NCBI RefSeq assembly: GCF_000296815.2
Contig: NZ_CAIT01000010.1
Span: forward strand, 124,001 to 188,000
Length of the DNA stretch: 64,000 bases
Source of the DNA: Fibrisoma limi BUZ 3
Lineage (GTDB): Bacteria > Bacteroidota > Bacteroidia > Cytophagales > Spirosomataceae
Reading direction: 5' to 3'
Under the pieces are notes generated by a model, which had not been told where the DNA came from, made no database searches, and worked only from the letters and a program-made list of their open reading frames with translations. Position 1 is the stretch's first letter. Every line of letters starts with the position of its first letter. Position numbers and translations under genes: made by a program. Of this stretch, positions 34,888 through 43,085 are shown in pieces.

Positions 34888-36129
34888 ATGACTACTGACG
34901 AACTTGACATTGCCACAAAGACAAATGTACCCGCTCGGAACGACGAGACGCCGGTGCAGTATGTCAATGAACTAACAACGCTTAACCTCGGGCCAACACA
35001 CCCGGCAACGCACGGAATCTTCCAGAATATCCTGCAAATGGATGGGGAAAAAATCGTGTCGGGCGAGCAGACAATCGGATACATTCACCGGGCGTTTGAG
35101 AAGATTGCTGAGCGTAGACCCTTCTACCAAATTACGACGCTGACCGACCGGATGAACTATTGTTCGTCACCCATCAACAACATGGGCTGGCACATGACGG
35201 TCGAGAAGTTGCTTGGTATCGAGGTGCCTAAGCGGGCGCAGTACATCCGGGTTATTATGATGGAGTTGGCCCGTATTGCCGATCACCTCATCTGTAACGG
35301 TATTTTAGGGGTAGATACGGGTGCCTTTACCGGTTTCCTGTATCTGTTCGAAGAACGTGAGAATATCTACGAAATCTACGAGGAGGTTTGCGGTGCCCGC
35401 CTGACGACAAATATGGGTCGAATTGGTGGTATGGAACGTGATCTGTCGCCGACCGCTATTCGGAAGATCAAGGAGTTTTTGGTCCGCTACCCTAAGGTGC
35501 TGCGTGAATTCGAAAACCTCTTCAATCGTAACCGGATCTTTATGGACCGGACCGTTGACGTAGGAGGAATTTCTGCCGAGCGAGCTTTAAGTTACGGCTT
35601 TACTGGTCCAAACCTCCGGGCGGCTGGCGTTGACTACGATGTCCGGGTAATGAATCCATATTCGTCTTATCAGGACTTCGAATTCGACATCCCGGTTGGT
35701 CAGAGTGGTGATACCTACGACCGCTTTATGGTCCGTAATGAAGAAATGTGGCAAAGCTTACGTATCATCGAGCAGGCCATCAACAATTTACCTGAAGGTC
35801 CTTACTACGCTGATGCTCCGCAATACTACTTGCCGCCGAAGCAGGAGGTATATAAGAACATGGAAGCACTCATTTATCACTTCAAGATTGTGATGGGTGA
35901 GATCGATGCACCGGTAGGAGAGGTTTATCACGCTGTTGAAGGTGGGAATGGTGAACTTGGTTTCTATCTGATCAGCGATGGTGGCCGTGCTCCGTATCGC
36001 CTGCACTTCCGTCGGCCATGCTTCATTTATTATCAGGCGTTCCCCGAAATGTGCGTCGGGTCTACCTTATCGGATGCTATTGTGACCATGAGTAGCCTGA
36101 ACGTAATTGCGGGTGAGTTGGACGCTTAA
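34888..36129 (+). CDS. nuoD: NADH-quinone oxidoreductase subunit D
   Basis: The 49-kDa-type subunit of complex I, which forms the quinone-binding pocket with NuoB. The 413-residue protein has the quinone-site motif LGPTHPATHG near residue 33, IGYIHRAFEKIAE, and the C-terminal SDGGRAPYRLHFRRPCF and GSTLSDAIVTMSSLNVIAGELDA. A short charged N-terminal extension (about 25 residues) precedes the conserved part. The gene is in normal order within the operon. Confidence 0.97.
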   Translation: MTTDELDIATKTNVPARNDETPVQYVNELTTLNLGPTHPATHGIFQNILQMDGEKIVSGEQTIGYIHRAFEKIAERRPFYQITTLTDRMNYCSSPINNMGWHMTVEKLLGIEVPKRAQYIRVIMMELARIADHLICNGILGVDTGAFTGFLYLFEERENIYEIYEEVCGARLTTNMGRIGGMERDLSPTAIRKIKEFLVRYPKVLREFENLFNRNRIFMDRTVDVGGISAERALSYGFTGPNLRAAGVDYDVRVMNPYSSYQDFEFDIPVGQSGDTYDRFMVRNEEMWQSLRIIEQAINNLPEGPYYADAPQYYLPPKQEVYKNMEALIYHFKIVMGEIDAPVGEVYHAVEGGNGELGFYLISDGGRAPYRLHFRRPCFIYYQAFPEMCVGSTLSDAIVTMSSLNVIAGELDA

Positions 36130-36147
36130 TCAGACCTGCCGAAACCT

Positions 36148-36648
36148 ATGACGACCGAATCGAATAATTCCGTACAATTTACTCCGGACCGGCTGGCTAA
36201 GGCGCAGGAAATCATTGCCCGCTATCCGGAAGGAAAACAAAAATCAGCTTTACTACCTCTATTGCATTTGTTGCAGGAGCAGGAAGGCTGGACCAGCACC
36301 GAGGGCATGGATTACATTGCCCGAATGCTGAATATTCAACCAATCGAAGTGTATGAAGTGGCTACATTCTACACGATGTACCATATCAAACCGGTTGGTA
36401 AGCATGTCATCGAATACTGCCGCACCGGCCCTTGCTGCCTGATGGGTGGCGAGGAGGTATACGCTCACCTGAAACAGCGGCTTGGCATTGATACCGGACA
36501 GACAACGGTAGATGGTCGCTTCACGTTAAAAGAAGTCGAGTGTTTGGCCGCTTGCGGTATGGGCCCCGTTTTCCAGATTCGGGAAAAGTATTACATGAAC
36601 TTGACCAATGAGCGCGTAGATGAGATTATTGACGAGCTGTCTAAGTAA
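36148..36648 (+). CDS. nuoE: NADH-quinone oxidoreductase subunit E
   Basis: Thioredoxin-like 2Fe-2S subunit of the NADH-oxidising arm (cluster N1a). In the 166-residue protein, the cluster ligands are in YCRTGPCCLMGG and in VECLAACGMGP, the expected two-plus-two arrangement. The N-terminal helical part includes EVYEVATFYTMYHIKPVGKH. It lies 18 nt after nuoD and 15 nt before nuoF, its structural partner. Confidence 0.97.
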   Translation: MTTESNNSVQFTPDRLAKAQEIIARYPEGKQKSALLPLLHLLQEQEGWTSTEGMDYIARMLNIQPIEVYEVATFYTMYHIKPVGKHVIEYCRTGPCCLMGGEEVYAHLKQRLGIDTGQTTVDGRFTLKEVECLAACGMGPVFQIREKYYMNLTNERVDEIIDELSK

Positions 36649-36663
36649 TCCAGACATTAACCT

Positions 36664-38004
36664 ATGGCTACCAAGATATTAACCGAGCATATCAACGTCC
36701 CTGGTATTGAGACGTTCGATGTTTACCGGAAGCAGGGCGGCTACACGGCCGTTGAAAAGGCGTTCAAGACCATGACGCCCGAGGAAGTGGTCGAAGAAGT
36801 AAAGAAGTCAGGTGTCCGGGGCCGCGGTGGCGCTGGCTTCCCGATGGGCATGAAGTGGAGCTTCCTGGCTAAGCCTGAAGGCGTTCCCCGATACCTGGTC
36901 TGCAACGCCGACGAGTCGGAGCCGGGAACGTTTAAAGACCACTACCTTATGAAGACTATTCCCCATCTGCTGATCGAAGGCATGATTATTTCTTCGTATG
37001 CGTTGGGAGCCAACAAGTCGTTTATATATGTTCGGGGGGAGTTGATGTATGTCATCCACATCCTCGAAAAAGCCATTGCAGAGGCAAAAGCTAAAGGATT
37101 TTTAGGTAAGAATATCCTCGGCACCGGCTATGATCTTGAGCTGGTCGTCCAGCCAGGAGGAGGAGCCTACATCTGTGGCGAAGAAACTGCCTTACTTGAG
37201 TCACTCGAAGGTAAACGCGGGAACCCGCGTAACAAGCCGCCATTCCCGGCTGTGAAAGGCTTATACCAGTGCCCCACGGTTGTCAACAACGTAGAGTCAA
37301 TCGCTACTACGTCGTGGATCGTTAATCATGGCGGTGAAGCGTATGCCGCTATCGGAATTGGACGTAGTACAGGTACGAAGCTGATCTCAGCATCCGGGCA
37401 TATCAACAAGCCAGGTGTATATGAAATCGAATTGGGCGTTCCGGTCGAAGATTTCATTTATGCCGATGAGTGGTGCGGTGGTATTCGGCCGGGCCATAAA
37501 CTGAAGGCTGTAGTTGCAGGTGGTTCATCCGTACCCATCTTGCCGGCAAACCTGATTCTGAATCTGGCCAACGGTGAAAAGCGCCTGATGACGTATGAAT
37601 CGTTGTCAGATGGTGGATTTCAGACCGGTACCATGCTTGGCTCAGGTGGCTTTATTGTGATGGACGAAACAAGTTGTATCGTTCGGAATACGTGGAATTT
37701 CGCCAGATTCTACCATCACGAGTCATGCGGTCAGTGTAGCCCGTGCCGCGAAGGAACCGGTTGGATGGAGAAGGTATTGCACCGAATCGAGTATGGCCAC
37801 GGTCATCGTCAGGACATTGACCTGCTGGTAGACGTAGCCAAGAAGATTGAGGGAAATACCATCTGCCCGCTTGGTGATGCGGCTGCGTGGCCGGTGGCCA
37901 GTGCCATCCGTCACTTCCGCGACGAGTTCGAGTGGCATATTACGAACCCACAGGAAGCAACTCAACCGGGTGCAGTGTACCGGGGTGAGATGGCGTTAGT
38001 ATAA
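36664..38004 (+). CDS. nuoF: NADH-quinone oxidoreductase subunit F (NADH-binding)
   Basis: Carries FMN, the NADH site and 4Fe-4S cluster N3. The 446-residue protein shows the NADH/FMN loop RGRGGAGFPMGMKW, NADESEPGTFKD, GAYICGEETALLES, and the cluster motif ESCGQCSPCREGTGW with the fourth Cys in TICPLGDA. All ligands are present. It is between nuoE and nuoG, as in other complex I operons. Confidence 0.97.
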   Translation: MATKILTEHINVPGIETFDVYRKQGGYTAVEKAFKTMTPEEVVEEVKKSGVRGRGGAGFPMGMKWSFLAKPEGVPRYLVCNADESEPGTFKDHYLMKTIPHLLIEGMIISSYALGANKSFIYVRGELMYVIHILEKAIAEAKAKGFLGKNILGTGYDLELVVQPGGGAYICGEETALLESLEGKRGNPRNKPPFPAVKGLYQCPTVVNNVESIATTSWIVNHGGEAYAAIGIGRSTGTKLISASGHINKPGVYEIELGVPVEDFIYADEWCGGIRPGHKLKAVVAGGSSVPILPANLILNLANGEKRLMTYESLSDGGFQTGTMLGSGGFIVMDETSCIVRNTWNFARFYHHESCGQCSPCREGTGWMEKVLHRIEYGHGHRQDIDLLVDVAKKIEGNTICPLGDAAAWPVASAIRHFRDEFEWHITNPQEATQPGAVYRGEMALV

Positions 38005-38018
38005 TTCAGATATCGACA

Positions 38019-39104
38019 ATGGAAGATAATAAGCCGCAACTGTTCAAAGTCACCGTTGACGGAATTGAAGTCGAGGTGGAGCCAGGAACAACCATTCTGC
38101 AGGCCGCTCGTAAGATCGGCCCGGAGGTGGCCCCACCGGCGATGTGTTATTACCAGCCGCTAAAAGGGAGTGGAGGTAAGTGCCGCGCCTGTCTGGTTCG
38201 GGTCGCGGCCGGGTCTGCAAAAGATCCCCGTCCAATGCCCAAACTGGTGGCGTCATGTATTACGCCGGTGCAGGATGGCATGGTGGTCGAAAACACGACT
38301 AACCAGCAGGTAATTGATGCCCGTAATGGTATTGTAGAATTTCTGCTCATTAATCACCCGCTCGATTGCCCGGTTTGCGATCAGGCCGGTGAGTGTGATT
38401 TGCAAAACTTCGCATTCGATCACGGAAAAGCAACCACCCGTTACGAAGAAGACCGCCGGACGTTCGAGAAACACGATATTGGTCCATACATCCAGTTGCA
38501 CATGACGCGTTGCATCCTCTGCTACCGTTGTGTGTACACGGCTGATCAGATCACCAATAAGCGCGTTCATGGCGTTCTGGGGCGCGGAGATGCCGCCGAA
38601 ATTGGTACTTACATCGAGAAAGCCATTGATAATGACTTCTCAGGCAACGTAATTGATGTTTGCCCGGTCGGTGCGTTGACGGACAAAACATATCGGTTTA
38701 AGAACCGCGTATGGTTTACAAAGCCAGTGGATGCGCACCGCGATTGCCCTACCTGCTCAGGTAAGGTGACACTGTGGTATCGGGGCGAGGAGGTGATTCG
38801 CGTAACGGCCCGCAAAAACGAGTGGAATGAGGTAACTGAGTTCATCTGTAACACCTGCCGCTTCGATCAAAAGAAAACGAGCGACTGGGTTATCGAAGGA
38901 CCGACCAAAATCTCACGTAGTTCTGTCATTTCAGCTAACAAGTACCGGGCTGATACGATCAAGCCGGATTTTGGTAAGCGATTGGCGGCAGCTACGTACA
39001 AACCGATTGACGATAAACGTGATACGTCGCAACTTGACATTCAACAGTTGCCACCGGAGCGTTTTGCCAAAACATTACCGTCTGCATTAGACAAAGAACC
39101 TTAG
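38019..39104 (+). CDS. nuoG: NADH-quinone oxidoreductase subunit G, short form
   Basis: A 361-residue NuoG-like protein. The N-terminal 2Fe-2S ferredoxin domain has Cys in MCYYQPLKGSGGKCRACLV and SCITP. The His-Cys motif HPLDCPVCDQAGECD follows, then a 4Fe-4S pair (TRCILCYRCV and DVCPVGAL), then DCPTC and CNTCRFD for a further cluster. After that the protein ends. The large molybdopterin-like domain of about 500 residues, found in proteobacterial NuoG, is absent. The electron wire (N1b, N4, N5-type clusters) is therefore present but the inactive catalytic-like part is lost. I believe short NuoG proteins are usual in this phylum, so I do not regard it as a broken gene. Confidence 0.93.
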   Translation: MEDNKPQLFKVTVDGIEVEVEPGTTILQAARKIGPEVAPPAMCYYQPLKGSGGKCRACLVRVAAGSAKDPRPMPKLVASCITPVQDGMVVENTTNQQVIDARNGIVEFLLINHPLDCPVCDQAGECDLQNFAFDHGKATTRYEEDRRTFEKHDIGPYIQLHMTRCILCYRCVYTADQITNKRVHGVLGRGDAAEIGTYIEKAIDNDFSGNVIDVCPVGALTDKTYRFKNRVWFTKPVDAHRDCPTCSGKVTLWYRGEEVIRVTARKNEWNEVTEFICNTCRFDQKKTSDWVIEGPTKISRSSVISANKYRADTIKPDFGKRLAAATYKPIDDKRDTSQLDIQQLPPERFAKTLPSALDKEP

Positions 39105-39117
39105 TTTCATCGTAAAA

Positions 39118-40272
39118 ATGGATTTAACCGTATTACTCGTCAAAGGGCTGATTATCCTGGTTATTTTCGGGATAACCCTGCTGATTGCGACGTATTCGAC
39201 CTACGCTGAGCGGAAAGTGGCGGGTTTTCTGCAGGATCGTCTTGGGCCAAACCGGGCGGGTCCGTTTGGTTTGTTGCAGCCTATTGCCGATGCCGGTAAG
39301 ATGTTCTTCAAGGAAGATTTTATTCCGGCTCAGGCCAGCAAATGGCTCTTTATTCTCGGGCCATGTCTGGCTATGCTGACCGCCCTTATGTCGAGCGCCG
39401 TCATTCCGTTCGGAGATAGCATTAGGTTTGGAGAGTACACAATTCCGATGCAGGCCATCGAAATTAACATCGGGGTACTGTATATTTTCGGAGTGGTATC
39501 GCTGGGTGTATATGGTATAATGGTTGGTGGCTGGGCCTCAAACAATAAGTTTTCCTTGTTGGGAGCTATCCGGGCTGCGTCGCAGAACATCAGTTATGAA
39601 ATTGCGTTAGGCCTGTCACTGATCGCTATTCTGATGATGACGGGTTCGTTGTCATTAAGAGCCATTGTTGAAGAACAGGCTACGTTCTTTGAATGGAATG
39701 TTTTCACACAGCCGCTGGGCTTTATTATCTTCCTGACCTGTGCATTCGCGGAATGTAACCGGACGCCGTTCGACTTACCGGAATGCGAAACAGAACTGGT
39801 TGGTGGCTATCACACCGAGTACAGTTCCATGAAACTGGGATTCTATCTGTTCGCTGAGTATATCAACATGTTTGTGTCATCAGCGTTCATTTCATCATTG
39901 TATTTTGGTGGTTACCATTATCCATTCATGAATGCGGTTCACGATGCGTTGACTGGTTCGATGGGTGAGATTACAGGGCACAACATCGCTACGGCTATCG
40001 GTACGGTCGTTTTCTTCGCCAAAATTTTCTTCTTCATCTTCTTTTTCATGTGGGTACGCTGGACAATCCCGCGGTTCCGGTATGATCAATTGATGAACCT
40101 GGGCTGGAAGACGTTGATTCCGCTTTCTATCCTTAACGTAGTTGTTACAGGAGCCGGTCTATTGTATGATATTAAGTACACGACCTGGCTGATTGTAGTC
40201 GTAATGGTCGTACTGGCCGTTATGTCCAGTGCCCGCGCCCCTAAGTCGCAGGCAGCCCCACAACGAGCTTAA
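39118..40272 (+). CDS. nuoH: NADH-quinone oxidoreductase subunit H
   Basis: Membrane subunit that links the peripheral arm to the proton-pumping arm and lines the quinone channel. The 384-residue protein has eight or more membrane helices and the signature AERKVAGFLQDRLGPNRAGPFGLLQPIADAGK (from residue 29, quoted here as AERKVAGFLQDRLGPNR). The ETELVGGYHTEYSSMK loop is also conserved. It is slightly longer than typical (about 330-350), mostly in the loop after TM6 and in the C-terminal tail. Confidence 0.96.
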   Translation: MDLTVLLVKGLIILVIFGITLLIATYSTYAERKVAGFLQDRLGPNRAGPFGLLQPIADAGKMFFKEDFIPAQASKWLFILGPCLAMLTALMSSAVIPFGDSIRFGEYTIPMQAIEINIGVLYIFGVVSLGVYGIMVGGWASNNKFSLLGAIRAASQNISYEIALGLSLIAILMMTGSLSLRAIVEEQATFFEWNVFTQPLGFIIFLTCAFAECNRTPFDLPECETELVGGYHTEYSSMKLGFYLFAEYINMFVSSAFISSLYFGGYHYPFMNAVHDALTGSMGEITGHNIATAIGTVVFFAKIFFFIFFFMWVRWTIPRFRYDQLMNLGWKTLIPLSILNVVVTGAGLLYDIKYTTWLIVVVMVVLAVMSSARAPKSQAAPQRA

Positions 40273-40279
40273 ACGTGTT

Positions 40280-40324
40280 CGGTCTACGGTTTCGGCAGGA
40301 GTAACTACCAAAAACCGTAGACCG
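40280..40324. repeat. Inverted repeat between nuoH and nuoI
   Basis: Perfect 13-bp arms (cggtctacggttt at 40280-40292 and its complement at 40312-40324) with a 19-nt centre. The word ccgtagacc-gtaaacc is partly repeated just after. It lies inside the operon 8 nt after the nuoH stop and has no T-run. Confidence 0.75.
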
Positions 40325-40338
40325 TAAACCAATAGAAC

Positions 40339-40902
40339 ATGCAACTAACAAATCGGTCAAAACAGGTCAGCAACAAGGAGATGACATTGGCGGAGAAGAT
40401 GTATCTTCCGTCAATTGCGCAGGGGCTGGCCATTACGATAAAGCACTTCTTCATGAAGAAGCCGACCATCCAGTACCCCGAAGTAAAACGGTATCTGGGG
40501 CCGGTTTTTCGTGGACATCACGTACTGAAACGCGACGAGCAGGGACGTGAACGCTGTACGGCCTGCGGGCTTTGCGCCGTTGCGTGCCCAGCCGAAGCTA
40601 TTTCGATGATAGCGGCTGAGCGTAAGAAAGGCGAAGAGAACTTGTATCGGGAAGAAAAATACGCAGCCGTTTATGAAATCAATATGCTGCGCTGCATCTT
40701 CTGTGGACTGTGCGAAGAGGCTTGTCCAAAACAGGCCATTTACCTTCGTCACGACCGGATGGTTCCGGTTTTTCAGGAGCGCGACGGCATTGTATACGGC
40801 AAAGACAAATTAGTTGAGCGGATGGATGATCGGTATGTTCGTATGAACTCGGAAGTAAAAGCCACCCCAACGGAGCCAAGTCTAACCAAAGCCGCTACCT
40901 AG
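40339..40902 (+). CDS. nuoI: NADH-quinone oxidoreductase subunit I
   Basis: Ferredoxin-like subunit with two 4Fe-4S clusters (N6a and N6b). The 187-residue protein has the two motifs CTACGLCAVACPAEAI and CIFCGLCEEACPKQAI, complete with all eight Cys. An N-terminal amphipathic segment (YLPSIAQGLAITIKHFFMKKP) contacts the membrane. A proline-poor, charged C-terminal tail follows. It is preceded by the nuoH-nuoI inverted repeat. Confidence 0.97.
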   Translation: MQLTNRSKQVSNKEMTLAEKMYLPSIAQGLAITIKHFFMKKPTIQYPEVKRYLGPVFRGHHVLKRDEQGRERCTACGLCAVACPAEAISMIAAERKKGEENLYREEKYAAVYEINMLRCIFCGLCEEACPKQAIYLRHDRMVPVFQERDGIVYGKDKLVERMDDRYVRMNSEVKATPTEPSLTKAAT

Positions 40903-40964
40903 TAAGTCATAACCATTAGCCACCAGACAGGATACGTCGTTTGGTGGCTATCGTTTTTTCCACC

Positions 40965-41519
40965 ATGAGCGAATTTCTAAATCAATTTAAGCAACTCACA
41001 GCAACAGGCTACCTCTTCTGGGTGCTGGCTATATTAGCCTTGTTAAGTGCCATCTGGGTCGTGACGGCGCGGAATCCTATTCATAGCGTGCTGGCATTGA
41101 TTGCCACATTCTTCTGCCTATCCGGGCACTATATTTTGTTGAACGCTCAGTTTCTGGCGGCTGTCAATATTATCGTTTACGCTGGAGCGATCATGGTACT
41201 TTTTCTCTTCACCATCATGTTTCTGAACCTCAGAAAAGAAGACGAAGAGTCGAAGACAAACCTGACCAAGATGGCCGCCGTTGTGGTGGGCGGTTTGCTC
41301 ATGGTAATGCTGATTACCATTTTCCGGGCCAAGAGCGCCCAGGTGCCGACATTCAATCCGGTATCGTTCGACTCACGTACGGGTTTAGTTGAAAATCTGG
41401 GCAACCTTCTGTACAGTGACTATATCCTGCCTTTTGAACTCGCTTCGGTGCTGTTTCTGGTAGCGATGGTAGGGGCCGTAATGTTAGGCCGACGCGAAGC
41501 AGGAGACCGCCATTTTTAA
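40965..41519 (+). CDS. nuoJ: NADH-quinone oxidoreductase subunit J
   Basis: A membrane subunit of complex I. The 184-residue protein has five hydrophobic helices, including AVNIIVYAGAIMVLFLFTIMFLN, which is the conserved third helix of NuoJ. I chose ATG 40965 (MSEFLNQF); the longer frame begins with TTG at 40941. It is the last nuo gene here. A terminator follows 36 nt downstream and then the thiolase gene, so nuoK, L, M and N, usually next, are missing from this locus. Confidence 0.95.
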   Translation: MSEFLNQFKQLTATGYLFWVLAILALLSAIWVVTARNPIHSVLALIATFFCLSGHYILLNAQFLAAVNIIVYAGAIMVLFLFTIMFLNLRKEDEESKTNLTKMAAVVVGGLLMVMLITIFRAKSAQVPTFNPVSFDSRTGLVENLGNLLYSDYILPFELASVLFLVAMVGAVMLGRREAGDRHF

Positions 41520-41554
41520 TTGCTGCTTCTACAAATTATATCGTTTTTATATTG

Positions 41555-41583
41555 AAAAGCCGCTCTTTAAAAGAGTGGCTTTT
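41555..41583 (+). terminator. Intrinsic terminator after nuoJ
   Basis: 13-bp arms (aaaagccgctctt and aagagtggctttt, one G-T pair) with a 3-nt loop and a trailing T-rich tail. It formally ends the nuo transcript at nuoJ. Confidence 0.9.
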
Positions 41584-41612
41584 TGTTTGTATTAAATTTG
41601 CCGTTAGGAGGT

Positions 41613-41628
41613 AGTATGCGTGCATAAT
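41613..41628. promoter_or_regulatory. Putative operator upstream of the thiolase gene
   Basis: AGTATGC-GT-GCATAAT is a near-perfect 7-2-7 palindrome and matches the two sites upstream of the acyl-CoA dehydrogenase gene at 43008 and 43055. It lies about 10 nt before the candidate -7 element at 41638, over the region where -33 should be. A repressor bound here would block transcription. The regulator is not in the window. Confidence 0.7.
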
Positions 41629-41637
41629 AATTATTGG

Positions 41638-41645
41638 TATATTTG
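41638..41645 (+). promoter_or_regulatory. Candidate -7 element for the thiolase gene
   Basis: TATATTTG matches TAnnTTTG and would start transcription about 58 nt before the ATG at 41710. The -33 position falls inside the putative operator. TAAATTTG at 41593-41600 is an alternative. Confidence 0.5.
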
Positions 41646-41709
41646 TAATTATTCCACTGCGTTTGTAGTTATAACAGTAGATCCCACTTAACCAGTAATC
41701 AACATTCAT

Positions 41710-42888
41710 ATGGATGCATACATTGTAGCCGGCTATCGTACTGCTGTAGGTAAAGCGCCCCGGGGTGGTCTCCGTTTTACCCGCCCTGATGATATGGCGG
41801 CTGAGGTAATTAAACACCTGGTCGGTCAGGTTCCAAACCTTGATCCTGCCCGGGTTGAGGACTTGATCGTGGGTAACGCTGTTCCGGAAGCTGAGCAAGG
41901 CATGCAGATTGCCCGTTACATTGCGCTGCTGTCGTTGCCGAATAGCGTACCGGGTATGACTATTAATCGCTACTGTGGCTCAGGGTTGGAAGCAATCGCC
42001 ATTGCATCGGCAAAAATTCACGCTGGACTGGCCGACTGTATTATTGCGGGCGGTACTGAGTCTATGTCGCTGGTGCCGGTGATGGGTTGGAAAACGGCCT
42101 TGAACTATGAAATTGCCAAAACGCATCCGGATTACTACATCGGTATGGGCTTAACGGCCGAGCAGGTGGCTGAGCAGTTTAAAATCAGCCGGGATGCTCA
42201 GGATGAATTCGCCTATGAGTCTCATCAGAAGGCCCTGGCTGCTCAGGCTGCCGGTAAATTCGATGATGAGATTGTGCCTATCAAAGTAAACGAGACTTAT
42301 TTTGATGCCGAAAGCGGCAAAAAGAAAACCCGCGAATGGACCGTAGCGAAAGATGAAGGACCGCGGGCTGATACGAATGCCGAAGCCCTTGCCCGTCTGA
42401 AGCCCGTGTTTGCGCAGGGAGGCTCAGTCACGGCCGGTAACTCATCGCAAACGTCTGATGGAGCCGCTTTTGTAATTGTGATGTCGGAGCGTATGGTTAA
42501 CGAACTTGGCCTACAGCCAATCGCCCGGATGGTGTCCTATGCTTCGGCTGGCGTTGAACCACGAATCATGGGTATCGGACCGGTAGCGGCAATTCCGCTC
42601 GCATTGAAAAAAGCTGGCTTGCAACAGGATGATATTGAACTGATCGAATTGAACGAAGCGTTTGCGGCTCAGTCGCTGGCCGTTATTCAGGAACTCGGTC
42701 TCGATCGGAGTAAGATTAACCCGAACGGTGGAGCCATTGCACTTGGTCACGCACTGGGTTCAACTGGTGCCCGCTTGTCGGTTCAACTGCTGAATGAAAT
42801 GCGTCGGCGCGATCAGAAATACGGTATGGTGTCCGCCTGTGTTGGCGGTGGACAAGGGGTCGCCGGCGTATTTGAAAGACTTCACTAA
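41710..42888 (+). CDS. Acetyl-CoA C-acyltransferase (thiolase)
   Basis: Thiolase that cleaves 3-ketoacyl-CoA with CoA, the last step of beta-oxidation, or works in reverse. The 392-residue protein has the nucleophile C89 in NRYCGSGLEA, H347 in GGAIALGHALGSTGAR and the second catalytic C377 in SACVGGGQG. All three are intact and length is normal. Similar genes are named fadA, fadI or atoB; the choice among these cannot be made here. The operator AGTATGC-NN-GCATAAT before it and the same operator before the acyl-CoA dehydrogenase gene suggest a shared fatty-acid regulon. It has its own terminator. Confidence 0.94.
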   Translation: MDAYIVAGYRTAVGKAPRGGLRFTRPDDMAAEVIKHLVGQVPNLDPARVEDLIVGNAVPEAEQGMQIARYIALLSLPNSVPGMTINRYCGSGLEAIAIASAKIHAGLADCIIAGGTESMSLVPVMGWKTALNYEIAKTHPDYYIGMGLTAEQVAEQFKISRDAQDEFAYESHQKALAAQAAGKFDDEIVPIKVNETYFDAESGKKKTREWTVAKDEGPRADTNAEALARLKPVFAQGGSVTAGNSSQTSDGAAFVIVMSERMVNELGLQPIARMVSYASAGVEPRIMGIGPVAAIPLALKKAGLQQDDIELIELNEAFAAQSLAVIQELGLDRSKINPNGGAIALGHALGSTGARLSVQLLNEMRRRDQKYGMVSACVGGGQGVAGVFERLH

Positions 42889-42907
42889 TTCAACAAACTA
42901 GATCCGG

Positions 42908-42927
42908 AGCCGGGCAATTGCCCGGCT
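42908..42927 (+). terminator. Intrinsic terminator of the thiolase gene
   Basis: A perfect 20-nt palindrome (agccgggc aatt gcccggct) followed by tttttgtttt. It separates the thiolase and dehydrogenase transcripts. Confidence 0.9.
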
Positions 42928-43007
42928 TTTTGTTTTGCTACCAGTCTCTAACCCAATGGAGCGATTTACATTTACAGTTGGACTTTTTTGACAAAATTTT
43001 TGTTATT

Positions 43008-43023
43008 AGTATGCTTGCATACT
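43008..43023. promoter_or_regulatory. Putative operator 1 of the acyl-CoA dehydrogenase gene
   Basis: AGTATGC-TT-GCATACT is an exact 7-2-7 palindrome. Its centre contains the TTG (43015-43017) of the predicted promoter, so a bound protein would cover the -33 box. Its centre is 47 nt from that of operator 2. Confidence 0.75.
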
Positions 43024-43045
43024 ATTTGTTGAATTAGTTTATTTG
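43015..43045 (+). promoter_or_regulatory. Candidate promoter of the acyl-CoA dehydrogenase gene
   Basis: TTG at 43015-43017, 20 nt, then TTTATTTG at 43038-43045 (7 of 8 positions of TAnnTTTG). Transcription would start near 43052, at the edge of operator 2 (43055-43070). The promoter is thus bracketed by two copies of one palindrome. Confidence 0.6.
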
Positions 43046-43054
43046 TAGAAAAAT

Positions 43055-43070
43055 AGTATGCAAGCATAAC
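43055..43070. promoter_or_regulatory. Putative operator 2 of the acyl-CoA dehydrogenase gene
   Basis: AGTATGC-AA-GCATAAC keeps 12 of the 14 arm positions symmetric (fifth and sixth of the right arm are the usual AT, the last base differs). It sits just after the predicted transcription start and 15 nt before the ATG. Confidence 0.7.
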
Positions 43071-43085
43071 AAACAACCACAGTCT

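Noticed and set aside
41520-41709. nuoK start or a remnant of nuoK-N after nuoJ
   Set aside because: The gap holds only a terminator, the operator and a promoter. No frame with NuoK-like helices exists there.
43008-43070. CRISPR-like repeat from the two palindromes before the acyl-CoA dehydrogenase gene
   Set aside because: Only two copies with a 31-nt gap that holds promoter sequence; the third copy is 1.4 kb away before another gene. Operators explain this better.
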